IMG/VR virus record: IMGVR_UViG_3300027836_000007
Location: 1-64,000 of that record
DNA length: 64,000 nucleotides
Strand: one strand, 5' to 3'
From: a virus
The notes under the pieces are model-generated. The model ran no database searches, was not told the origin of the DNA, and saw only the letters and a list, made by a program, of their open reading frames with translations. Positions 57,419-64,000 of this stretch are shown here, piece after piece (position 1 is the first letter of the stretch; the number at the start of each line of letters is the position of its first letter). The translations under genes were made by a program, and so were the position numbers.

Positions 57419-58895
57419 CAATTTAATAATTCTCGGCGGCGGAACTAGTGGACTAGTTAACGCAATTATATTAAAGTCTATCTACCAAAAGCTCAACATT
57501 ACTATAGTAAAGTCCTCTGATGTTGGCATCATCGGCGTAGGTGAAGGTTCAACTGAACACTGGGCTCGTTTTATGCAAGTTGCAGGAATCTCCGTACACG
57601 AACTGTTAAAAGAAACAGATGCAACGTTTAAATCTGGTATAAAATTTATCAATTGGAATGGAGACGATGACTATTATTTCCATAGTGTTCACAGTCAATT
57701 TTTAACAGAAAGTTACAATGGTTCTAATAATATATATTTAAACATGATTGCAGGAGGAAAAACTCACCACGATATTATTCCTGATAACATTCATAAGTCA
57801 GTTCATTACGAACCTTTAGAAGGAACAGTCAATCAATTTCATTTCAATACCATGAAACTTAATGATTATCTCATTAAGCAATGTTTAGTTAGAGATATAA
57901 AAATTATTGACGATACAGTAGACGATGTTATTTTAGATGACACGGGCCATGTTTCAAAACTAATAGGCAAGTTAGGTGAATATTCGGCAGATTTTTTTAT
58001 TGATTGTAGCGGTTTTAAACGTGTTATATCTTCTAAATTAGGTGCAAAGTGGGTAGACTGTTCAGACTATCTACCAATGAATTCAGCATTTGCATTCCCT
58101 ACAGAAAAAATGGAAGATATTCCTTCACACACCCTTAGCACTGCAATGAGTTCAGGATGGATGTGGCGAATACCAACTAATGATAGATTTGGAAATGGTT
58201 ATGTATATTGTGATAAATTTATTACAGACGAACAAGCTATTGCAGAAGCACAATCTGTATTTCAAAAGCCTATCAACATTGCAAAGACATTTAAATTCAC
58301 TGCTGGATATGTAGATAAATTTTGGATTAAAAATTGTGTGGCTGTTGGGCTGGCTGGGAGTTTTGTTGAACCGTTAGAAGCCAGTAGTATAGGAACTTCT
58401 ATTCAACAGGCATTTGGCATCGCCAACTCTTTAATAAATTACGAGGACGGTGATCAATCATTGATTGACAAATACAATTATGATTTTGAAAGCGTGGCTA
58501 AAAATATTATTGATTTTGTTCAACTACATTATATAACTAAAAGAGAAGATTCTGCTTTTTGGAAAAATTGTAAAAATTTAAAATTAACTGAATTTAATCA
58601 ACAAACATTAGAGCATTTTAAAAAATACGGTCCTAATACAACTTTCTTTAGTAAGCCATATATGCTTTTTAGGGAAGTAAATTGGTTATTAGTCATGCAC
58701 GGCTTAAAAATGCTCGACATAGAAAGTATAAAGAATATGATGTCACAACAAAATGACGATATATTGTTTTCAACAAACGAACTTCAAAAAGATTTTAGTA
58801 AATTTGTTGAAAAACAAACTATGATTACTCATAGAGAATGTTTAGAAATTTTAAAATCTAGAAACTCCGTTCATGTTATCAGTATGGAACAGTGA
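57411..58895 (+). CDS. Flavin-dependent (tryptophan-type) halogenase 2
   Basis: 494 residues. GGGTSG (9-14), GVGEGS (42-47), Lys74 in TFKSGIKF, intact W-x-W-x-I-P as WMWRIP (250-255), DCSGF (198-202) and EPLEASSIG with Glu323. Such enzymes oxidise halide with reduced FAD and O2 and let hypohalous acid react, via the Lys, with an aromatic substrate. The free substrate pocket cannot be read from sequence. A halogenase (VirX1) has been studied from cyanophage Syn10, so phage-borne members are known. Confidence 0.9.
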   Translation: MINNLIILGGGTSGLVNAIILKSIYQKLNITIVKSSDVGIIGVGEGSTEHWARFMQVAGISVHELLKETDATFKSGIKFINWNGDDDYYFHSVHSQFLTESYNGSNNIYLNMIAGGKTHHDIIPDNIHKSVHYEPLEGTVNQFHFNTMKLNDYLIKQCLVRDIKIIDDTVDDVILDDTGHVSKLIGKLGEYSADFFIDCSGFKRVISSKLGAKWVDCSDYLPMNSAFAFPTEKMEDIPSHTLSTAMSSGWMWRIPTNDRFGNGYVYCDKFITDEQAIAEAQSVFQKPINIAKTFKFTAGYVDKFWIKNCVAVGLAGSFVEPLEASSIGTSIQQAFGIANSLINYEDGDQSLIDKYNYDFESVAKNIIDFVQLHYITKREDSAFWKNCKNLKLTEFNQQTLEHFKKYGPNTTFFSKPYMLFREVNWLLVMHGLKMLDIESIKNMMSQQNDDILFSTNELQKDFSKFVEKQTMITHRECLEILKSRNSVHVISMEQ

Positions 58896-59527
58896 TGGCT
58901 ATAGAGCAAAAGTCTTTTCCAAATTACGGGTATTCAATGTCAGTTTTGCCCGACGACGTGTTATGTATAATTAAAGAAGAAATTAATAATTTACAAACTA
59001 ACAGTAAAATTTATAAAAATCTAGCAGGGCATTTAGAATCGCAACATTATCTAACAGAATCTCGAAACACATTATCTCCAATTATTTTAGAAATGGCGGC
59101 TGAGTATCTGCTTTCTTGGAATTTTAAAAACGAAGTACTTAGAAATAATCCAAAGGCAGATGTTATCTCTTTTAAATTAGATGATATTTGGGTAAATTTA
59201 CAGAAAAAGACAGAGTATAATCCGTTACACGACCATTCTGGAGTTTTTAGTTTTGTTGCTTGGATCAACATACCCTACAATTTAGAAACAGAAATGAAAC
59301 TGCCGAATGTCGAATCTTCAAATAACCCGTTAGCAACAACTTTTAACTTTGTCTATACTAATGTGTTTGGAGAGATTATTGCCTTGCCATTTTTTGCTGA
59401 GAAAAAACACGAAGGAACTATCATTTTTTTCCCGGCAAAGTTAAAACATTTAGTTTATCCATTTTTAACTTCAGAAGAGCATAGAATAACTATTTCAGGA
59501 AACGTGTCCCTTAACACCGCTGTGTGA
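58895..59527 (+). CDS. 2OG-Fe(II) oxygenase 8
   Basis: 210 residues from ATG 58895 (TGATG overlap; a GTG three bases earlier is less likely). DDIWVNLQKKTEYNPLHDHS (97-116) supplies His112-x-His114, GVFSFVAWINIPY follows, and GTIIFFPAKLKHLVYPF (174-190) has His185, with Arg197 in HRITISGNVS. A slightly different subfamily, with an inserted loop of about 35 residues (136-170) between strands. Confidence 0.82.
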   Translation: MAIEQKSFPNYGYSMSVLPDDVLCIIKEEINNLQTNSKIYKNLAGHLESQHYLTESRNTLSPIILEMAAEYLLSWNFKNEVLRNNPKADVISFKLDDIWVNLQKKTEYNPLHDHSGVFSFVAWINIPYNLETEMKLPNVESSNNPLATTFNFVYTNVFGEIIALPFFAEKKHEGTIIFFPAKLKHLVYPFLTSEEHRITISGNVSLNTAV

Positions 59528-59544
59528 TAATTACATATATCACA
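59523..59544 (+). promoter_or_regulatory. Inverted repeat TGTGATA-N8-TATCACA before halogenase 3
   Basis: TGTGATA (59523-59529) and TATCACA (59538-59544) are perfect inverted copies, just upstream of the AGGAG ribosome site in the only gap of this gene block. It may be an operator or an RNA hairpin that tunes translation. Confidence 0.55.
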
Positions 59545-59555
59545 TTAGGAGACAT

Positions 59556-61145
59556 ATGAGTAACGTGAATAAAATAGTGATAGTCGGTGGTGGTAGTGCT
59601 GGTTGGATGAGCGCAGCCACTCTGATTAAACATTTTCCAAATAAAGAAATTTATGTTATAGAAAGCCCCAATGTTCCCACTGTCGGTGTTGGTGAAAGCA
59701 CTATTGGGCAAATAAACGAATGGCTGTACGATCTTGATATCAAGGATGATGACTGGATGAAACAATGTGATGCCAGTTATAAGATGAGCATCAAGTTTAC
59801 TAATTTCTATAAAGAAGATGCGGGTGCCTTTCACTATCCATTTGGTGTTCCAGTAGTTGAAGCCAAATTTTTTCCGTACGGAGTCAATGACTGGTATGTG
59901 AGGAAATCTGTTCATCCTGAGATACCGGTTTCTAATTTTGCGGACACATATTTCCCCGCAATGACATTAATTAATAAAAATAAAATTACCGACAATAAAA
60001 ACAATGAAATACCAGGCTGGAACTTTGATCGAGATGTGGCCTATCATTTTGATGCGGCAAAGTTCGGTGCTTGGCTGAGAGATTCGTATGCTGTTCCTAA
60101 AGGGGTAACACATATACCTGCTGAAGTAACATCTATACAAACAAACAGCGAAGGTGTTGAACATCTTGTATTAGATAATGGCGATAAAGTTACTGCTGAT
60201 TTATTTTTAGACTGCACAGGATTTAAATCTATTATTTTAGATAAGACGATGAAGGTTCCTTTTGAAAGTTATAGTGATTTACTACCCAATAACAGTGCAT
60301 GGGCTACACGTATCCCATTTCAAGATAAAGAAAAAGAATTAGAACCGTTTACTAACTGTACTGCTATAGGTAATGGTTGGGTTTGGAATATTCCGCTATG
60401 GAGTCGAATTGGAACTGGATATGTTTACAGTGACGAATATATTTCAGACCAAGATGCATTAGAAGAATTTAAAGAATATTTACAAAAAGAAAGAGAAGTG
60501 CCAATTCCAAAATCTGTCATTGACTCTTTAGAATTTAAAAATATTAAAATGCGTGTAGGAATACACAAAGAAATTTATCACAAAAATGTCTGTGGTATTG
60601 GGTTAGCTGCAGGGTTCATTGAACCATTAGAATCTAATGGTTTGTATACTGTTCACGAATTTTTATTAAAATTAGTTGCAATACTTAATAGAAATTCTGT
60701 AAGTCAATTTGATAAAACTGCCTTTAATGAAGGATGTAGAGGAGATTTTAGAGCTTTTGCTGAATTCGTAGCCTTACACTATGCTATGAGTCACAGGGAC
60801 CAAACTCCTTATTGGCAGGCTGTGCAACATCGTGTATTTCCAAAAACTATGCCGTTGGGCGTATATGCTACATCTGGAATTGACAGTATAATACATAGAA
60901 AGTTTGTAAGCCATTTATATGATATGGACATGGGCGGCACGTTGATGATAGCAACTGGCATGAACTTGTTTCCGTTTGACAGTAGTCTACTAAAAAGAAC
61001 GCTGTTTAGAAATTCTAATGCAGAATATCTGACCTACTTACAAGATGTTTGTTGGCATAAATGGGATGCTGACTTAGATCAAAGAAATGAATTTGCTGAT
61101 TCTGCTCCAACACTATATCAATATTTAAAAAGCAAATATGATTAA
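59556..61145 (+). CDS. Flavin-dependent (tryptophan-type) halogenase 3
   Basis: 529 residues with all signatures: GGGSAGW (11-17), GVGESTIG (44-51), Lys76 in SYKMSIKF, WVWNIP (275-280), DCTGF (219-223) and FIEPLESNG with Glu359. Closest of the three to classical tryptophan halogenases such as PrnA. It has its own strong ribosome site (TTAGGAGACAT) after a 28-base gap, unlike the coupled genes around it. Its 3' end overlaps the next gene by eight bases. Confidence 0.92.
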   Translation: MSNVNKIVIVGGGSAGWMSAATLIKHFPNKEIYVIESPNVPTVGVGESTIGQINEWLYDLDIKDDDWMKQCDASYKMSIKFTNFYKEDAGAFHYPFGVPVVEAKFFPYGVNDWYVRKSVHPEIPVSNFADTYFPAMTLINKNKITDNKNNEIPGWNFDRDVAYHFDAAKFGAWLRDSYAVPKGVTHIPAEVTSIQTNSEGVEHLVLDNGDKVTADLFLDCTGFKSIILDKTMKVPFESYSDLLPNNSAWATRIPFQDKEKELEPFTNCTAIGNGWVWNIPLWSRIGTGYVYSDEYISDQDALEEFKEYLQKEREVPIPKSVIDSLEFKNIKMRVGIHKEIYHKNVCGIGLAAGFIEPLESNGLYTVHEFLLKLVAILNRNSVSQFDKTAFNEGCRGDFRAFAEFVALHYAMSHRDQTPYWQAVQHRVFPKTMPLGVYATSGIDSIIHRKFVSHLYDMDMGGTLMIATGMNLFPFDSSLLKRTLFRNSNAEYLTYLQDVCWHKWDADLDQRNEFADSAPTLYQYLKSKYD

Positions 61146-61899
61146 CTTTATTAAAGAGCTGTTTTCTAAAAAGAAAGAAATTATTACTTTTAGTTGCAAG
61201 GACTGGGCTATACGAAAATATTCACCGGTTGAATTAGGGGAGCAAAAATTACCTCAGGAATATTTAGATTTACCTGTGGGGAAAATTTGCCCGTTTGAAA
61301 GAAAAAATCAAAGTTATCAACTTTCAGCAAGACAATGTCCGTCGATTAATTCTTTTTTAAAGTATGGATATGTTATCTCTGCTTGGTGCGATATAGAAAT
61401 TAGTTTTGAAGACGATCATGTGTACATCAAATATAGTAATTTAGATTATAATCACGATGTACACACAGAAAATCAATATCAAAAAATTATAGGTGATCAA
61501 TTTGATGTTAGACTAATTATAAAAATAAACAACCCGTGGCATATAAAAACCTTAGATGGATATAGTTGTTTCTGGATGCCAATTTACTATACAAATAAGA
61601 ATTATCAAGCTATTCCTGCTATAGTGGATACTGATTTGATGTTAAATGACTTACCAATTAATCTAGCATTTTTTGAAAAAAAATATACTTTGATAAAAAT
61701 GGGAGAACCCTTAGTTAAAGTTATTCCTTTTCGTCGAGAGCCAATTGACGCTGTAAGCAAAAAATACGACTCTGCTGATGAAAATAGATTTTTAAATATC
61801 CTGGGATTAAATGGACTTAGTAGATATAATTGGCGAGGGTTTATTACTGCAAAAAATAAGTTTAGTTTGGATAAAAAAGACTTAGACATTGAATCATGA
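61138..61899 (+). CDS. Halogenase-associated protein of unknown function B, 253 aa
   Basis: Beta-rich, with LSARQCPSINSFLKYGYVIS (about 61-80), AWCDIEISFED, a central GYSCFWMPIYY and IKMGEPLVKVIPFRREPI. It is related to the protein at 55257-55958 in layout. I cannot name its family with certainty. It lies directly behind halogenase 3, as protein A lies directly before halogenase 1. Confidence 0.78.
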   Translation: MINFIKELFSKKKEIITFSCKDWAIRKYSPVELGEQKLPQEYLDLPVGKICPFERKNQSYQLSARQCPSINSFLKYGYVISAWCDIEISFEDDHVYIKYSNLDYNHDVHTENQYQKIIGDQFDVRLIIKINNPWHIKTLDGYSCFWMPIYYTNKNYQAIPAIVDTDLMLNDLPINLAFFEKKYTLIKMGEPLVKVIPFRREPIDAVSKKYDSADENRFLNILGLNGLSRYNWRGFITAKNKFSLDKKDLDIES

Positions 61900-62483
61900 T
61901 CAACTTGGAACCTATCAATCTTTGGCCTAGTTTAATACATAAATCTGTTTACCCTGGAGATTTGACAAATATTTCTAGTAAATTTTTGACACTCTTTAAT
62001 GAAAATTCAAATCATAATTTAGAAAAAAACGGTGGCAAGTCTACATACAGTACTGTAAACAACCTAATTACCGACCCAGTGTGCGGCAAACTAAAAGAAT
62101 GGTTAATTCAACAAAGTAAACTAGTTTGGGATTTATCTAATTTTGTTGATCGTCCAAGACGTGTGCATAGAAGTTGGGTAAACTTACATCCTCCAGGGGC
62201 ATGGACTGATGAACACGACCATGCAATGTGTCATCAAAACATTGTTGTTTATTTAAAACAACCTGAATTAGGTGGTAACATAATGTTTAAAGATCCTCTA
62301 CAATACACATTTTCTGGATTTCCAAAAAATAATAAAAATGACTGGACAACATTGGAAGTTAAACAGAACGATGTAGTTTTTTTTCCTGGATTTTTACATC
62401 ATAAAACAGAAATTAACTCTAGTCAAGAAGATAGAATGGTTATGACTCTAACTATATCCGTGGATATATTTGCTGATGAATAA
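61896..62483 (+). CDS. 2OG-Fe(II) oxygenase 9 (Oxy_5 type)
   Basis: 195 residues. RSWVNLHPPGAWTDEHDHAM (92-111) with His107-x-His109, then NIVVYLKQPELGGNIMF, and NDVVFFPGFLHHKTEINSS (158-176) with His168 or His169, Arg180. Paralogue of the protein at 54331. Coupled to the gene before by ATGA and to the next by eight bases. Confidence 0.84.
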   Translation: MINLEPINLWPSLIHKSVYPGDLTNISSKFLTLFNENSNHNLEKNGGKSTYSTVNNLITDPVCGKLKEWLIQQSKLVWDLSNFVDRPRRVHRSWVNLHPPGAWTDEHDHAMCHQNIVVYLKQPELGGNIMFKDPLQYTFSGFPKNNKNDWTTLEVKQNDVVFFPGFLHHKTEINSSQEDRMVMTLTISVDIFADE

Positions 62484-63066
62484 TTATAGAAACGTAACAT
62501 TATTAGGAAAAATTCCACTACTCACTAGTCAGTGGTCAGAATTCGATAACTATAAAAAAGACATCGTTGATCTTTGTTTAAAACTTGAAGTTCCTAATAC
62601 GATAGAATCTAATATAGCAGTTCATGCGAAATCAGATTTGTGGGAATCGTCTTTCGATTTTTTAGAAAAACAAACAGATATTAATAATTTAAAATTATGG
62701 CTGATACAGGAATCTACTGAATTAATCAATAATTTTAACAATAGTAATTACAGAACAGTTATAACAGAAAGTTGGGCACATGTTACTAGGGCAAGTGGAT
62801 ATCATAAACCTCATTATCACTGTGGCTCAACTTGGTCCGGCATTTTTTATGTTGCTGGTGAAACTAATAAAGGAGGAAGTAATAATTGGTACTTGCCTTA
62901 TTACGTAGAAAGACAGCCTGGGTTAGAATTTGCAGATAGTATGTACACTGTTAATTGCCAGCCCGGAACATTAGTGTTATTTCCCAGTATGCTACTTCAT
63001 GATGCTGATGTGTATCAAGGAACCCAACCGAGGATAGTTATTTCTTTTAATTCCATATGCTTATAA
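62476..63066 (+). CDS. 2OG-Fe(II) oxygenase 10 (Oxy_5 type)
   Basis: 196 residues from ATG 62476 (a TTG two codons earlier is less likely). ESWAHVTRASGYHKPHYHCG (98-117) with His113-x-His115, STWSGIFYVAGE, and PGTLVLFPSMLLHDADVYQG (163-182) with His175, Arg186 in PRIVISFN. The TWSGIFYV strand is characteristic of the family. Confidence 0.85.
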   Translation: MNNYRNVTLLGKIPLLTSQWSEFDNYKKDIVDLCLKLEVPNTIESNIAVHAKSDLWESSFDFLEKQTDINNLKLWLIQESTELINNFNNSNYRTVITESWAHVTRASGYHKPHYHCGSTWSGIFYVAGETNKGGSNNWYLPYYVERQPGLEFADSMYTVNCQPGTLVLFPSMLLHDADVYQGTQPRIVISFNSICL

Positions 63067-63653
63067 TAGACGACGTTATTGTGTTAGACGATATTGTTCC
63101 TAAACAATATCAAGATTTGATAGAAACTCAAATGTTAGGTGACAATATACATTGGCACTACATGAGAGACATAACCTTTGATGTTGAAAAACTCAATGAG
63201 TTAAAGGTTACTGTTGCTAAACCTGCATTTGCTCACAAATTTTACGACAGGACTGCTGGGATTATTAGCCCTGGATATGGATTAGTATTGCCCATTGTGT
63301 ACAATGCTTGCGAAAAAATTAAGTTTCATGTAAACGAAGTTATTGCCGCAAGGAGTTTTTTAACTATTCCCCTTCCAAATCTAGAAAGCGCCCTAGATCA
63401 TCCGCATGTTGATAGAGAAGTTTCTCACATAGTAGTTCTATATTATGTTACAGATTCTGACGGAGATACTGTGATATATGACAAAACTTTTAGAGATGTC
63501 TCTCCTGATCATCTTAGAAAAGAAGATTTACAAATTTTTAAAAGTGTTACGCCTAAAAAGGGAAGAGCCATCGTATTTGATGGCTCTCGATATCACACTA
63601 GCACTAGGCCAACTACTGGACACAGATGTGTAGTTAACTTTGGTGTATGGTAA
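63057..63653 (+). CDS. 2OG-Fe(II) oxygenase 11 (HxD, 2OG-FeII_Oxy_3-like)
   Basis: 198 residues. LDHPHVDREVSHIVVLYYVT (113-132) gives His117-x-Asp119; DGDTVIYDKTF follows; PKKGRAIVFDGSRYHTSTRP (166-185) gives His180; Arg190 in GHRCVVNF. Similar to hydroxylase-type oxygenases of cyanophages. It is the last gene of the block; its stop directly abuts the stop of the convergent gene at 63654. Confidence 0.85.
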   Translation: MLIIDDVIVLDDIVPKQYQDLIETQMLGDNIHWHYMRDITFDVEKLNELKVTVAKPAFAHKFYDRTAGIISPGYGLVLPIVYNACEKIKFHVNEVIAARSFLTIPLPNLESALDHPHVDREVSHIVVLYYVTDSDGDTVIYDKTFRDVSPDHLRKEDLQIFKSVTPKKGRAIVFDGSRYHTSTRPTTGHRCVVNFGVW

Positions 63654-64000
63654 TTATGTTGGTGGAAGGTAATTTCCTGGATCGCCTTCTGCACCTGGCT
63701 TAGGCACCGCACTTTTAACTGTTTCAATCGACTTAAACCATTGGCCAGTAGGCGATATAGTTCCTGTATCGCGAATCTCTTTAAACAACATATCTAATTG
63801 ATCTCCCATTGGAGGATACGCTCTCATTCGTTGCATATAAAATGGCTCAACTGGATTTCCAAATTCGTCTCTAGAATGGGAGTGTGGGTCAGAAAATTCG
63901 CCAGTTTCCTCACTATATCCCCAGCCAGTTTCACAGTTATCAGGGCAATCAACCCAGAAGAAATCTGTAGTTGTTTCAAAATCAGTTTCATCTGGTCCTA
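63654..64000 (-). CDS. Tail or baseplate-type structural protein, C-terminal part (runs off the window)
   Basis: An open frame of at least 115 codons on the minus strand that continues past the window end; the ATG at 63836 is internal. The visible part contains FFWVDCPDNCETGWGYSEET, RMRAYPPMGDQLDMLFKEIR and a final VKSAVPKPGAEGDPGNYLPPT. The YPP-x-G-x-QLDML pattern followed by W and VK-x-x-x-P resembles C-termini of phage tail or tail-fibre-related proteins. It marks the return to structural genes after the oxygenase block. Confidence 0.65.
   Translation of the reverse strand, partial: GPDETDFETTTDFFWVDCPDNCETGWGYSEETGEFSDPHSHSRDEFGNPVEPFYMQRMRAYPPMGDQLDMLFKEIRDTGTISPTGQWFKSIETVKSAVPKPGAEGDPGNYLPPT

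Noticed and set aside
59523-59544. CRP-type binding site at the inverted repeat
   Set aside because: TGTGA and TCACA are 12 bases apart, whereas CRP sites need 6, so only a generic inverted repeat is reported.
1-64000. CRISPR array, insertion sequence or integrase
   Set aside because: No regularly spaced repeats, transposase, recombinase or flanking target duplication was seen.

Overview
The window is part of the genome of a T4-like myovirus. Recognisable T4-type genes include the large and small terminase (17, 16), head completion nuclease (4), tail tube and sheath (19, 18), neck proteins (13, 14, 15), replicative helicase and primase (41, 61), UvsW, UvsY, UvsX, single-stranded DNA-binding protein (32) and dNMP kinase (1). 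The enlarged neck and sheath proteins, the DnaE-like mini-protein and the set of oxygenases are closer in style to aquatic (cyanophage or pelagiphage-type) members than to T4 itself. The host cannot be named from the sequence. No integrase, rRNA or CRISPR array is visible.

Layout. Positions 1-1270 contain no convincing gene. From 1.7 to 12.4 kb lies an early region of about 30 small plus-strand genes, driven by 20 near-identical sigma70-type promoters that all have a 17-bp spacer, together with two tRNAs (anticodons CAT and TCT) and a strong candidate for a structured non-coding RNA of about 400 nt (3759-4157). It ends in an AAA ATPase gene and a terminator at 12.56 kb. From 13.3 to 47.4 kb almost everything is on the minus strand: two large tail-fibre-type proteins (one with a predicted copper-binding cupredoxin domain), a replication and recombination block (41, a NodU-type carbamoyltransferase, 61, a shortened DnaE-like protein, a 2OG oxygenase, uvsW, uvsY, uvsX, 32), then packaging and tail genes (17, 16, 4, 19, 18). 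Gene 1 and gene 13 follow. At 47.45 kb a pair of divergent late-type promoters switches transcription to the plus strand for genes 14 and 15.

Downstream of gene 15, and apparently in the same transcription unit, is the most unusual part of the window (50.3-63.65 kb). It contains a NUDIX hydrolase, eleven predicted 2-oxoglutarate/Fe(II) oxygenases of several subfamilies, three flavin-dependent halogenase homologues (two with intact signature motifs, one lacking key residues), two related proteins of unknown function beside the halogenases, and a small cysteine-rich protein. Nearly all are joined by 1-20 base overlaps, the sequence looks AT-rich compared with the early genes, and the block sits between neck genes and a tail-type gene on the other strand. 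It reads as a phage-encoded hydroxylation and halogenation system. Substrates are unknown; peptide, protein or small-molecule targets are possible, and late expression with neck proteins would fit modification of virion or late host targets.

Regulation. Early genes use TTGAC(A/G)-N17-TATAAT. Late genes are preceded by variants of the T4 late element TATAAATA. In many cases the element is exactly 4-5 bases before the ATG, and in three promoters of the early type the -10 box is exactly 6 bases before the ATG, so several transcripts are predicted to be leaderless.
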